Source of the DNA: Pedobacter namyangjuensis
Lineage (GTDB): Bacteria > Bacteroidota > Bacteroidia > Sphingobacteriales > Sphingobacteriaceae
Reading direction: 5' to 3'
DNA: 64,000 bases
Assembly: GCF_003313325.1 (NCBI RefSeq)
Contig: NZ_QMHQ01000003.1
Location: forward strand, 478,762 to 542,761
Shown piece after piece: positions 54,552-63,331 of the stretch (position 1 is its first letter; every line of letters starts with the position of its first letter). Position numbers and translations under genes: made by a program. Below the pieces are notes generated by a model. It was not told where the DNA came from and did not search any database. It worked only from the letters and a program-made list of their open reading frames with translations.

Positions 54552-55034
54552 ATGGAAAAATATTGTAGCATAATCAATTCGCCAATTGGAGAAGTAGTTA
54601 TAATGGCTGATGAAAATGCAGTTTCTGAAATCACTTTTCATGCTAGGGATACAACGGGCTTAGCAGAGAACGAAATTAGCCAATTAGCCGCCAAAGAATT
54701 AAAAGCATATTTCGAAGGAATGCTACAAACCTTCACTTTTCCAATTTCGCAAAGCGGAACAGAATTTCAGCAACAAGTTTGGCAAAACCTTTTAAAAATC
54801 CCCTATGGTGAGATAACCTCTTATGCCAAATTTTCGGCACACAAACCTTTAGCCATAAGAGCTATCGCCGCCGCAAACGGAAAAAACAATATAGCTATCG
54901 CCATTCCTTGCCATAGAGTTATTGGCAGCAATGGCAAACTTGTTGGTTATGCAGGAGAACTTTGGCGAAAAAAGTGGTTGTTACAGCACGAAAGAGAGGT
55001 TGTGCAGAAAGGCCAAACTGAGTTGAAGTTTTAA
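54552..55034 (+). CDS. ogt: Methylated-DNA-[protein]-cysteine S-methyltransferase (Ogt)
   Basis: 160 aa from the ATG at 54552. The acceptor site IPCHRVIGSNG with its catalytic Cys and the GYAGELWRKKWLLQHE end mark the Ogt/AGT family, which removes O6-alkyl groups from guanine in one suicide step. The helix-turn-helix region GEITSYAKFSAHKPLAIRAIAAANGKNN is complete. Confidence 0.96.
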   Translation: MEKYCSIINSPIGEVVIMADENAVSEITFHARDTTGLAENEISQLAAKELKAYFEGMLQTFTFPISQSGTEFQQQVWQNLLKIPYGEITSYAKFSAHKPLAIRAIAAANGKNNIAIAIPCHRVIGSNGKLVGYAGELWRKKWLLQHEREVVQKGQTELKF

Positions 55035-55122
55035 ATAGTTGGAAACTTGACCGTTTCGAAGCCCCTAAGTTTAAATTATTCAATACTAAATCGTAATTCG
55101 TCAATCTAAAATCTTAAACAAA

Positions 55123-55638
55123 ATGAATCCATATTTAGATATTGCATTAAGAAGTTTATCGGTATACGTATTTATGCTGGTGGCAATAAGACTTACAGGC
55201 AAAAAAGAACTTTCGCAATTAAATACGATTGATGTGGTGTTGATTTTACTCATTAGCAATGCGGTGCAAAATGCGATGGTTGGCAGCAACACAAGCTTGT
55301 TTGGCGGATTGGCAGCTGCAGCTGTGCTTTTTATCCTCAACTACATTCTTAAGAAGGTAACTTTTAAAAGCAAAAAGATTAGCAATTTCATTTTTCAGCA
55401 TCCAGAAGTTCTAATCCACAACGGGATTTTAAACTTTGATAAGTTAAGTCGTTTAGGAATTAGCGATGATGAATTGAAAGAAGCCATGCGTGAACATGGC
55501 GTTGAACATTACAAAGATGTTAAGCTTGCCATGTTTGAAGTTGATGGAAACATCAGCATCATTAGTGGCGAAAAAAATTTAAGACAAAGTCATTACAAAC
55601 GTAAAAAAGCACATAAATCCTTACTGCTTAACGATTAA
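55123..55638 (+). CDS. DUF421/YetF-type membrane protein
   Basis: 171 aa with three N-terminal membrane helices (about 10-80) and a C-terminal soluble domain (about 95-165, HPEVLIHNGILNFDKLSRLGISDDELKEAMREHGV), the DUF421/YetF arrangement. RLTGKKELSQLNTIDVV is the characteristic first loop. Function unknown; related proteins influence membrane or spore phenotypes in Bacillus. Confidence 0.9.
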   Translation: MNPYLDIALRSLSVYVFMLVAIRLTGKKELSQLNTIDVVLILLISNAVQNAMVGSNTSLFGGLAAAAVLFILNYILKKVTFKSKKISNFIFQHPEVLIHNGILNFDKLSRLGISDDELKEAMREHGVEHYKDVKLAMFEVDGNISIISGEKNLRQSHYKRKKAHKSLLLND

Positions 55639-55641
55639 AAT

Positions 55642-56046
55642 TTACGCTTTCGTTTCTAACTGAACCTTTTTTACGCTTGAAACCAATAGCAAAACACCAA
55701 CCAACAACACTACCCAGCCCCATTGAAAATGGATGGTTTTAGCTAAAACCTTATCAAAAAATTTTGAACCGAAATAGTTATTTACTTTAAAATATACCGC
55801 AACGGCCATTAGGGCACTCCAAATTAGAGTAACAATTGCCATAATTTTAAACGCTCTTAACGCTCTTACAAAAAGCATCATTGTAGTTAATCCCAAAACC
55901 GCCATTGATATGTAAAGCAAACGCGGATCTGCTTGGTACAAAACCCAATTGCCTTTTAAAGGCACTTTAAGCATTGGCGCTACAGAAATAGCAATTGCGG
56001 TTAGTATTAGCCCGATATAAGCGTTCGTTTTTCTTACGATTAACAT
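55642..56046 (-). CDS. Four-helix membrane protein (DUF4293-like)
   Basis: 134 aa, four hydrophobic helices (about 9-28, 46-64, 67-86, 108-126) with PLKGNWVLYQADPRLLY between the first two. It resembles the Bacteroidetes DUF4293 group in size and topology; no catalytic residues seen. Its stop lies 3 bp from the convergent DUF421 stop. Confidence 0.65.
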   Translation of the reverse strand: MLIVRKTNAYIGLILTAIAISVAPMLKVPLKGNWVLYQADPRLLYISMAVLGLTTMMLFVRALRAFKIMAIVTLIWSALMAVAVYFKVNNYFGSKFFDKVLAKTIHFQWGWVVLLVGVLLLVSSVKKVQLETKA

Positions 56047-56106
56047 TTTTAAAGTTTTATTTAAAGGTGGTAAGTTTCAAGTTGAAATTGCCAACTGAAA
56101 ACTGGA

Positions 56107-56442
56107 TTATTTTCTAGTATCGATACCCATTTTTTCTGCAAAGTGAGCGCAATAATCGCGTAGGTCTTCTACAATGTTTTCTTCGCCAGTTGCTTTCAAA
56201 AAACTATCGCCCATGGTTTGCAAAGTCTCGTAGAAAAAACGTTTCATTTCATCAACCGGCATATCTTTAGTCCATAAATCTATACGCATAGAGTTTTTGT
56301 AGTTATGGTCCCACAAAGCCAGAATCATTGATTTTACAGGCACTTGATCTTTGGTTTCAGCATCTGTACTTTCCCAAAGAATATTCTCTGGCATATTTTT
56401 ATCGTCTAATTCTACCGTAATTTTAATTTCTGCTTGTCTCAT
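56107..56442 (-). CDS. gldC: Gliding motility protein GldC
   Basis: 111 aa soluble protein. EIKITVELDDKNMPENILWES at the start, SMILALWDHNYKNSMRIDLW and FFYETLQTMGDSFLKATGE match GldC throughout. In Flavobacterium GldC supports gliding but is not essential, and it occurs widely in non-gliding Bacteroidetes. Near-consensus CATATTTG lies about 30 nt upstream. Confidence 0.95.
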   Translation of the reverse strand: MRQAEIKITVELDDKNMPENILWESTDAETKDQVPVKSMILALWDHNYKNSMRIDLWTKDMPVDEMKRFFYETLQTMGDSFLKATGEENIVEDLRDYCAHFAEKMGIDTRK

Positions 56443-56512
56443 AAAATGAATTCACTGATTTTTTGGTTGCAAATATGCTCATTTTACCAAGCAATTTACA
56501 GCCACTAAAGTT

Positions 56513-56776
56513 TTACTTTTGTAATAATAAAAAAAGGATAACCGTTAACGCAATAAATACCATTTCTACCAACCATATCCGCTTCAAATCTTTAAAAATA
56601 AATCTAAAAATCATATCAGTTATAAAAGCAACCACAACAGTTGCTCCTAAAATAGCCTTGTATAATACGCTAAAATCTACATGACCCCTAGTTGCGTTTG
56701 ACTGAAAGAAAGAAACCACAAAAAATGCTAGCGCTAACGCTGCAACTATGTTTAATGGCGTAAGTCTGAATTTCAT
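56513..56776 (-). CDS. Small three-helix membrane protein downstream of the helicase
   Basis: 87 aa, three hydrophobic segments (about 8-25, 38-57, 68-85), no known domain. Its ATG overlaps the stop of the DEAD-box helicase gene by one base, so it is translated from the same mRNA. Function unknown. Confidence 0.7.
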   Translation of the reverse strand: MKFRLTPLNIVAALALAFFVVSFFQSNATRGHVDFSVLYKAILGATVVVAFITDMIFRFIFKDLKRIWLVEMVFIALTVILFLLLQK

Positions 56777-58116
56777 TACTTCTTATCGAAACGTTTTTTA
56801 TTTTTAAAAACCTTAGTTTTTTTTGCCTTTGCCCTAGCCTTTTCGCGTTCTCGCTCCTCAATTTGTTTAGCGTTTTTCTTCTCATGAAAAGCACCTTTAA
56901 AATCCGGGTCTTCTTTACGCTTTTGGTTATCAATTTCGCGAGCAATGTGTTGCTTTTCATTGTAAGGTGTTTCTTCAATAAACACACCTTCCGGAATTGG
57001 CTCAACAGGAATATACTGGCGGATTAATTTTTCAATCTTTCGCACATAATATTTATCCGCCTCGGTACTAAAAGTAATTGCATCGCCTGTGGCAAATGCC
57101 CTACCCGTTCTACCAATTCTGTGCACATAATCTTCAATAATAATCGGCACATCAAAGTTAATTACATGGCTTACATCGCTTACGTCGATACCCCTACTTG
57201 CCACATCTGTAGCAACTAAAACCCTAATATTTCCTTCCTTAAAACTATTAATAGAATTTATACGTGTATTCTGTCCTTTATTTGCATGAATTACCCTAAC
57301 TGCCTCTTCGCCAAATCTGCGCACCACAAAGCTGTAAATATTATCGGCAACTGCTTTTGTTTTGCAGAAAATAATCAGCCTATTAAAAACCTCATCATCC
57401 TTCAACAAATGTTGTAACAGGTTTATTTTTGTTTTAAAGTTCGGCACTTCATACAAAACCTGCGTTACGGTACTTGCCGGGGTAGCTTGTTCAGAAGCTT
57501 CGATTGTAGTTGGATGTTTCAAAAAGTCGCCTGCAATTTTTTGCACCAACTCGCTCATGGTTGCAGAAAAAAGCAGGTTTTGACGCTTGCGAGGGACGAT
57601 TTCCAAAATCCTGTGAATGGAGCCAATAAAGCCCATATCCATCATTTTATCTGCTTCGTCTAACACTAAAAACTGTAAGAATTTAGTATTTATATCTCCC
57701 GACAGGTAAATATCCAAGAAACGGCCAGGCGTTGCTATAATAATATCAACACCAGCCTTAATTTGCTCTTTTTGTGCCTTGGGACCAATACCGCCAAATA
57801 TCACCACAGAGCGCAAATCAGTATAGGTAGAAAAACGCTTTACTTCTTCGGCAATTTGCATGGCCAACTCTCTTGTAGGCGCTAAAATTAATGCTCTTGG
57901 CGCATCGCCTTGCGCATACTTAAGCTTCATTAACATCGGCAAAACGTAAGCTGCGGTTTTACCTGTGCCCGTTTCGGCAATACCGCAAATATCCTGTCCA
58001 GATAATACCGGTGCAATTGCCTTTTCCTGTATTGGCGTAGCCACGGTATAACCCGCATCCGCAACCGCGTTTAATATCTGTCTGTTTAAATTAAATTCTT
58101 CGAACGATTTTGCCAT
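56776..58116 (-). CDS. DEAD-box RNA helicase (RhlE-like)
   Basis: 446 aa from the ATG at 58116. All motifs are present: Q motif FEEFNLNRQILNAVADAGYTVATPIQ, Walker A AETGTGKT, PTRELA, GG, TPGR, DEAD in VLDEADKM, SAT in LFSATMSE, and HRIGRTGR in the C-terminal half. A basic, Lys-rich tail (about 395-446) probably adds RNA binding. Roles in ribosome assembly or mRNA decay at low temperature are usual for this group. Confidence 0.95.
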   Translation of the reverse strand: MAKSFEEFNLNRQILNAVADAGYTVATPIQEKAIAPVLSGQDICGIAETGTGKTAAYVLPMLMKLKYAQGDAPRALILAPTRELAMQIAEEVKRFSTYTDLRSVVIFGGIGPKAQKEQIKAGVDIIIATPGRFLDIYLSGDINTKFLQFLVLDEADKMMDMGFIGSIHRILEIVPRKRQNLLFSATMSELVQKIAGDFLKHPTTIEASEQATPASTVTQVLYEVPNFKTKINLLQHLLKDDEVFNRLIIFCKTKAVADNIYSFVVRRFGEEAVRVIHANKGQNTRINSINSFKEGNIRVLVATDVASRGIDVSDVSHVINFDVPIIIEDYVHRIGRTGRAFATGDAITFSTEADKYYVRKIEKLIRQYIPVEPIPEGVFIEETPYNEKQHIAREIDNQKRKEDPDFKGAFHEKKNAKQIEEREREKARAKAKKTKVFKNKKRFDKK

Positions 58117-58122
58117 AGCGCA

Positions 58123-58130
58123 CAAAGATA
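58123..58130 (-). promoter_or_regulatory. TAnnTTTG element 6 nt from the helicase start codon
   Basis: TATCTTTG, then TGCGCT, then ATG: the same element and spacing as cmk (TATCTTTG-TGTTCT-ATG). Confidence 0.55.
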
Positions 58131-58239
58131 CAGAATAAGTCTGTAGTCCGAAGTTTATAGTCCAAAACTCGGCAATTCAAGCTTTTAAAACGCATCATAA
58201 TTGATTTTGTAAACTTTTACAATAGCTTCTCGGCAATTT

Positions 58240-58320
58240 CAGTCCTGCTCTCGCTTCAATCTTTTACCCAAAAATCCCCTAAAGGGGAATGGTAAAAGGA
58301 TTTCCACTAAATCAGGTTTA
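58240..58320 (-). repeat. Dispersed intergenic element, copy D
   Basis: Minus strand: TAAACCTGATTTAGTGGAAA ... GATTGAAGCGAGAGCAGGACTG. The terminal stem is CCTG/CAGG, a compensatory change from CCCG/CGGG. The centre is a hairpin with TTTTACC/GGTAAAA and CCCCT/AGGGG pairs (58262-58299). Confidence 0.78.
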
Positions 58321-58369
58321 ATTAACAAAAATTTTGCTGCTATAAAAAGCTAAATGCAAAATTTGCAGT

Positions 58370-58502
58370 CCGTTGGCTGAAGCCAACGGCAATGATGAAA
58401 TAATGTTCTATAATTTAGAGTATAAATAAACATTTTAAACTATTCTTTGCCGTCGGCTTTAGCCAACGGTTAACAAAACAAAAGACGATTGGCTTTAGCC
58501 AC
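58370..58502. repeat. REPIN-like inverted pair of palindromes plus a third degenerate unit
   Basis: CCGTTGGCT-GA-AGCCAACGG (58370-58389) and CCGTCGGCT-TT-AGCCAACGG (58450-58469) are palindromic units. Read outward on opposite strands, both are followed by CGGCAA-N-GA, so they are an inverted pair about 60 bp apart. A shorter TGGCT-TT-AGCCA lies at 58490-58501. Confidence 0.75.
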
Positions 58503-58703
58503 AGTAACCAAAGTTCTTCCCCGTTGCCTAAAACTTTTACAAATCAGTTTTTCCGCCTTCTTGAAGTCATTAACCTAACAGACTTCCAAATCTCAAACTC
58601 CTAGAACCTTTTAAACCCCTAAACTTTACGGACTTTCAAACTTACCGACTTTCGGACTTTGAGATTCAACACAATCTCAACTCAATTTCCTAACTTTACA
58701 ACC

Positions 58704-60038
58704 ATGAATACTTACTTGATAAAAGGCGCTACTTTAGTTAACGAAGGCAAACAGTTTATTGCCGATGTTTTAGTAAAAAACGGAATTATTGAAAAAATTG
58801 GGCAAGGCTTATCAGCTGTTGGTGCCCAAGAAATTAATGCCGAAGGTTTACACCTTTTACCAGGAATGATTGATGATCAGGTTCATTTTCGTGAACCCGG
58901 GCTAACCCATAAAGCAGATATTTTTACCGAAAGTATGGCAGCTGTTGCCGGAGGTATTACCTCGTTTATGGAAATGCCAAATACTGTTCCCAATACCTTA
59001 ACGCAAGAATTATTAGCAGACAAATATGCAATAGCGGCAGAAACCTCGCTTGCTAATTACTCGTTTTATATGGGCGCAAGCAATGATAATATTGAAGAAG
59101 TGTTAAAAACAGACGCTAAAAATGTTTGTGGAATTAAAGTTTTTATGGGCTCATCTACCGGAAATATGTTGGTAGACAATGAAAAAACCTTAGAAAATAT
59201 TTTTAGCAAAGCACCTATTTTGGTAGCTACGCATTGCGAAGATGAAGCAACCATTAGAGAAAACCTTGCAAACTACAAAGCTAAATATGGTGATGACTTA
59301 ACCATCGAAATGCACCCTTTGATTAGAAGCGCAGAGGCTTGCTACAAGTCGTCTTCATTAGCGGTAGAATTAGCAAAACGCTACAATACGCGTTTGCATA
59401 TCCTGCACATTTCTACAGCCAAGGAGGTTGCACTTTTTGATAATTCCGTTGCACTAAAAGACAAAAAAATAACTGCAGAAGCTTGTGTCCATCACCTTTG
59501 GTTTAACGACCAAGATTATGCTACCAAAGGAAATTTTATAAAATGGAATCCTGCTGTAAAAACCGCTACCGACCAAGCCGGAATTTTACAAGGTATTTTA
59601 GCAGATAATATAGATGTTATAGCTACCGACCATGCGCCACATACTTTAGAAGAAAAACAATTGCCCTATGCGCAAGCTCCTTCTGGCGGTCCGTTGGTAC
59701 AGCATGCCTTACCCGCATTGCTAGAAATGTATCTACAAGGAAAGATCAGCTTAGAGAAGATTGTTGAAAAGACTGCACACAACCTCGCTATATGTTTCGA
59801 CATTGAGAAACGCGGTTTTATTAGAGAAGGTTATTGGGCAGATTTGGTTCTAGTGAATCTTAACGATCCATTTAAGGTAACGCCATTAAATATTTTTTAC
59901 AAGTGCGGTTGGAGCCCTTTTGATGGACAAACTTTTAGAGCTAGCATAACGCACACTTTTGTTTCTGGAAATTTGGCCTATTTGAATGGCAAGTTCGTTA
60001 CGCACCAAATTGGCAAGCGATTAACTTTCGAGAGATAA
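58704..60038 (+). CDS. pyrC: Dihydroorotase
   Basis: 444 aa from the ATG at 58704. Metal-binding DDQVHFREPG, the GGITSFMEMPNT block, THCEDEATI, HILHISTAKE and IATDHAPHT are those of class I dihydroorotases of the amidohydrolase superfamily, which close carbamoyl-aspartate to dihydroorotate in pyrimidine synthesis. The bridging-Lys position appears in CGIKVFMGSSTG. Allantoinase is the alternative, less likely by the overall pattern. Confidence 0.92.
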   Translation: MNTYLIKGATLVNEGKQFIADVLVKNGIIEKIGQGLSAVGAQEINAEGLHLLPGMIDDQVHFREPGLTHKADIFTESMAAVAGGITSFMEMPNTVPNTLTQELLADKYAIAAETSLANYSFYMGASNDNIEEVLKTDAKNVCGIKVFMGSSTGNMLVDNEKTLENIFSKAPILVATHCEDEATIRENLANYKAKYGDDLTIEMHPLIRSAEACYKSSSLAVELAKRYNTRLHILHISTAKEVALFDNSVALKDKKITAEACVHHLWFNDQDYATKGNFIKWNPAVKTATDQAGILQGILADNIDVIATDHAPHTLEEKQLPYAQAPSGGPLVQHALPALLEMYLQGKISLEKIVEKTAHNLAICFDIEKRGFIREGYWADLVLVNLNDPFKVTPLNIFYKCGWSPFDGQTFRASITHTFVSGNLAYLNGKFVTHQIGKRLTFER

Positions 60039-60114
60039 TTTTTATTTTATTCTTTATATCGAGCAAGCAAAGCGAAGAGATATCTCGTTTAGTTTTTTTT
60101 AGAAATAGCATACG

Positions 60115-61194
60115 TTGAAGATATTTGATAAGTCCATTCGTAAAACGATTATAAAATCTGCCGTTCTTCTCGGTATAGCTTTACTCATTTTTATAATTGA
60201 GCTATTTCCGGATTTTGTACTTAAAACTTACTCAAATGGCATTTACCAAGTTATTTCTATAACACTTAGATTTTTAAGTTCTATTTTCCCTTATGCGCTA
60301 GGCGATTTATTTTACTTCCTTATCATCATCGCTCTGCTTAGGTTAATTTTTAAATTTGGCTGGCGACTTAAAAAAACAGGATGGCGCAAATCTGATAGGG
60401 TTAACGTGCCTTTAACTATAACCAACGCAATTTTAATTTTCTACGTTAGTTTCAAAATTCTTTGGGGCTTAAATTATGCTAGGCCAACCATAAACAAACA
60501 ACTCAATATTGGCGACGAAAAATACACCGTTGAAAATTTAGTAAGGTTGGGCAATTATTTTATCACAAAAACAAATCGTTTACACCAAAAGGCCAATCAT
60601 AACTACACTATTATTAGCCTTAAAAGGCAGTCGGTTTTAGCCTATAAAGAAATGGCTTCTAAAGATTCTTTTTTTAACTATAAAGCTCCATCGGTAAAAC
60701 CTGTAATAAATGGTTGGTTAGTTAGCAAAATTGGCATCGAAGGTTATTATAATCCTCTAAGTGCCGAAGCAAATGTGAATATGAAACTACCGGCTTGGGT
60801 ATTGCCTTTTGTAAGTTGTCACGAAATCGCCCATCAGCTAGGTGTGGCAAAAGAAGATGAAGCAAACTTAGTGGCTTATTTAGTTGGAAAAAACAGTAGC
60901 GACGCAAATCTGCAATATTCGGTAAACTATAATATGCTTCGTTATATTCTACTAGAAATAAAGATAAAATCTCCAGAGGATTACGTTGCCATGAGAGAGA
61001 AAATAGATGAAAACGTGTTAAAAGATTTTAAAGCGGAAAGCGAATTTTGGGCACAGTATAACGGCCAAATGTCAAATTACATGGGTATAGCGTTCGATAA
61101 ATTTTTAAAGTTGAACAAACAAAAAACAGGCATTAAAAGCTATCAAAATATTGTAATTTGGTTATGGAATATTCATCGAAAAGAGTTGAATTAA
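60115..61194 (+). CDS. DUF3810 membrane protein with HExxH motif
   Basis: 359 aa from a TTG start. Three hydrophobic helices at the N-terminus (about 15-115), then a soluble domain with SCHEIAHQLGVAKEDEAN (HExxH plus a downstream Glu), a zinc-metallopeptidase pattern seen in DUF3810. Probably a membrane-bound peptidase; the substrate is unknown. Its stop overlaps the convergent miaE stop by 4 bp. Confidence 0.85.
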   Translation: MKIFDKSIRKTIIKSAVLLGIALLIFIIELFPDFVLKTYSNGIYQVISITLRFLSSIFPYALGDLFYFLIIIALLRLIFKFGWRLKKTGWRKSDRVNVPLTITNAILIFYVSFKILWGLNYARPTINKQLNIGDEKYTVENLVRLGNYFITKTNRLHQKANHNYTIISLKRQSVLAYKEMASKDSFFNYKAPSVKPVINGWLVSKIGIEGYYNPLSAEANVNMKLPAWVLPFVSCHEIAHQLGVAKEDEANLVAYLVGKNSSDANLQYSVNYNMLRYILLEIKIKSPEDYVAMREKIDENVLKDFKAESEFWAQYNGQMSNYMGIAFDKFLKLNKQKTGIKSYQNIVIWLWNIHRKELN

Positions 61195-61772
61195 CCGTGT
61201 ATAGCTTCCTTATTGCCGAAACTCTGTATTAATTCGCCCTCAAACTCCAACCATTCTTTCCAGCGTTTATCTACGTCAACATCAATAGTATATTTACGGG
61301 CAAAATTTAAAAAAGTAGTGTAGTGGCCAGCCTCAGAAACCATTAAATCATGGTAGAATTTAGCTAATTCTTCGTCTTTTATGTTTAGAGAAAGCACCCG
61401 AAAGCGTTCACAACTGCGGGCTTCAATCATGGCAGCAAACAAAAGCCTATCTATAAAAGCAGTATTTCTACTTCCATCCTTTTTGCTGAACTTAACTAAT
61501 CTGCCTACGTAATCGTCTTTGCGCTCCCTACCTAAAACGTAACCACGTTGTTTAATAATATCAATTACCATTTTAAAGTGTTGCATTTCTTCAATGGCAA
61601 TTGCAGTTAGTTCGTCAACTAAATCTTGGTGCTCTGAGTTTTGAGTAATTAAAGTAATTGCATTTGTAGCAGCCTTTTGTTCGCACCAAGCATGGTCGGT
61701 TAAAATCTCTTCTAAATTCGATTCGGCAATGTTTGCCCAACGCGGGTCTGTTAACAATTTTAGTCCTAGCAT
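61191..61772 (-). CDS. miaE: tRNA-(ms2io6A)-hydroxylase MiaE-like
   Basis: 193 aa ferritin-like di-iron protein. Iron ligands in ILTDHAWCEQKAA, IEEMQHFKMV (ExxH), MIEARSCERF and SEAGHYTTF (second ExxH). MiaE hydroxylates ms2i6A37 of tRNA. Promoter element TAAATTTG (minus strand 61792-61799) lies 19 nt upstream of the ATG. Confidence 0.9.
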   Translation of the reverse strand: MLGLKLLTDPRWANIAESNLEEILTDHAWCEQKAATNAITLITQNSEHQDLVDELTAIAIEEMQHFKMVIDIIKQRGYVLGRERKDDYVGRLVKFSKKDGSRNTAFIDRLLFAAMIEARSCERFRVLSLNIKDEELAKFYHDLMVSEAGHYTTFLNFARKYTIDVDVDKRWKEWLEFEGELIQSFGNKEAIHG

Positions 61773-61850
61773 GTGCTCATTAGTTTGCCCGCAAATTTAA
61801 AAATATTTGATTTACATTTTTTAGAAAAACAATGTATTCCGATATCGCTC

Positions 61851-61919
61851 ACCGTAGCCCCTCTTTCCGTTCCAATTCCCGATGAAAAAATCGGGATATT
61901 TCCACTGCAATAGGGTTTA
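61851..61919 (-). repeat. Dispersed intergenic element, copy E
   Basis: Minus strand: TAAACCCTATTGCAGTGGAAA ... GGAACGGAAAGAGGGGCTACGG. The terminal stem is CCCT/AGGG, a third compensated variant. The centre is a TCCCGAT/ATCGGGA hairpin (61877-61896). Confidence 0.76.
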
Positions 61920-62022
61920 TACATTAAAGTCAGCAATGCTTCGCAACATAAAACCCGAGCCGCTAAAAAATCATTTTATGTGCTGAAGCCAAAAAACGCT
62001 TATTTTGCGTAAACTTTAAAGC

Positions 62023-63258
62023 ATGGATGCAAATAAACTATTAATTATTGGTTTAGTATGGCCAGAACCAACCTCTTCTGCTGCAGGCACAAGAATGGTT
62101 CAGTTAGTAGAATTATTTTTAGCTAGCGGATTTGAAGTTACCTTTGGTTGCGCTGCTGCCAAAAGCGAGTTCAGTTTCAATTTAGCTTCTCTTGGTGTTG
62201 CCGAAAAACAAATCAAACTAAACGACGAGAGCTTTAATGATTTTATAAAAGACGCAAAACCAAACCTTGTAGTTTATGACCGTTTTGTAATTGAAGAGCA
62301 ATTTGGCTGGCGTGTACAACAAGAATGCCCTTCGGCAATGACAATCCTCGATACGGAAGACCTGCACTTTTTAAGGCATGCTCGACAAGCAGTTGCAAAA
62401 AGTAAAAACGATGAACCAGAGCATTTATTTAACGATACGGCTAAAAGAGAAATTGCCTCTATTTTAAGGTGCGATTTGTCGCTAATTATTTCAGAAGAAG
62501 AAGTGAAACTGTTGCAGCATAAGTTCAGAATCGACCAATCCTTGCTTTACTACCTCCCTTTTTTAGAAAAAGAAATAACTACAGCCGAAATAGAAAAATG
62601 GACTTCCTTTAACGAAAGAAAGGATTTCGTGTTCATCGGCAATTTCCTACACGAACCAAATTGGCACACGGTACAGTTTTTAAAAACTAAAATTTGGCCA
62701 ATTTTAAGAAAAAGAATACCTCAGGCGCAACTTAACGTGTATGGAGCTTATCCGAGCGAAAAAGTTTTTCAGCTGAATAATACGAAAGAAAACTTTAACA
62801 TTTTAGGCAGAGCCGACAATGCAAAGGAAGTTATTTCGCAACACAGAATTCTGCTAGCGCCAATTCAGTTCGGTGCTGGCGCAAAAGGCAAATTTATAGA
62901 TGCCATGCATGTTGGTACGCCTTCTGCAACAACATCTGTAGGTGCCGAAGCCATGAAAGGCAATTTAGAATGGAACGGATTTATTGAAGATGATGTAGAT
63001 GAATTTATAAACAAAACGGTAGCGCTTTACCAAAATGAAGAACAATGGCATTGTGCACAGCAAAACGGCATTAAAATTATAAACGAAAGATACAATGCCA
63101 AAAAATTCTCCGATCAATTTATTGAAAAAGTAAAAGACATTTACGCCAAATTAGCCATCCACCGCCATAACAATTTCTTTGGCCAAATACTTAAGCACCA
63201 TACGGTACAAAGCACAAAATACATGTCTTTGTGGATTGAGGAGAAGAATAAGAAGTGA
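62023..63258 (+). CDS. Glycosyltransferase (GT4-like)
   Basis: 411 aa, GT-B fold by pattern. N-terminal LLIIGLVWPEPTSSAAGTRM, then a C-terminal donor domain with FVFIGNFLHEPNWHTVQFL, NILGRA and LLAPIQFGAGAKGKFIDAMHVGTPSATT, the nucleotide-sugar-binding block of GT4-type enzymes. No signal peptide. Sugar and acceptor unknown; no polysaccharide cluster surrounds it. Confidence 0.85.
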   Translation: MDANKLLIIGLVWPEPTSSAAGTRMVQLVELFLASGFEVTFGCAAAKSEFSFNLASLGVAEKQIKLNDESFNDFIKDAKPNLVVYDRFVIEEQFGWRVQQECPSAMTILDTEDLHFLRHARQAVAKSKNDEPEHLFNDTAKREIASILRCDLSLIISEEEVKLLQHKFRIDQSLLYYLPFLEKEITTAEIEKWTSFNERKDFVFIGNFLHEPNWHTVQFLKTKIWPILRKRIPQAQLNVYGAYPSEKVFQLNNTKENFNILGRADNAKEVISQHRILLAPIQFGAGAKGKFIDAMHVGTPSATTSVGAEAMKGNLEWNGFIEDDVDEFINKTVALYQNEEQWHCAQQNGIKIINERYNAKKFSDQFIEKVKDIYAKLAIHRHNNFFGQILKHHTVQSTKYMSLWIEEKNKK

Positions 63259-63331
63259 AAAGTTGAGCGTAGAAACTGGGAACTTATTTTTGTGAGGTCG
63301 CTTCTTGCCAAAAGCAGATAAGCTTTGTTGC

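Larger units (their letters stand above)
58131..58703. other. 573-bp repeat-rich intergenic region between the helicase and dihydroorotase genes
   Basis: It holds dispersed-element copy D (58240-58320), a REPIN-like inverted palindrome pair with a third degenerate unit (58370-58502), and low-complexity GACTTT/GGACTTT-like runs on both sides (58139-58170 and about 58600-58665). No gene is seen. Confidence 0.75.
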
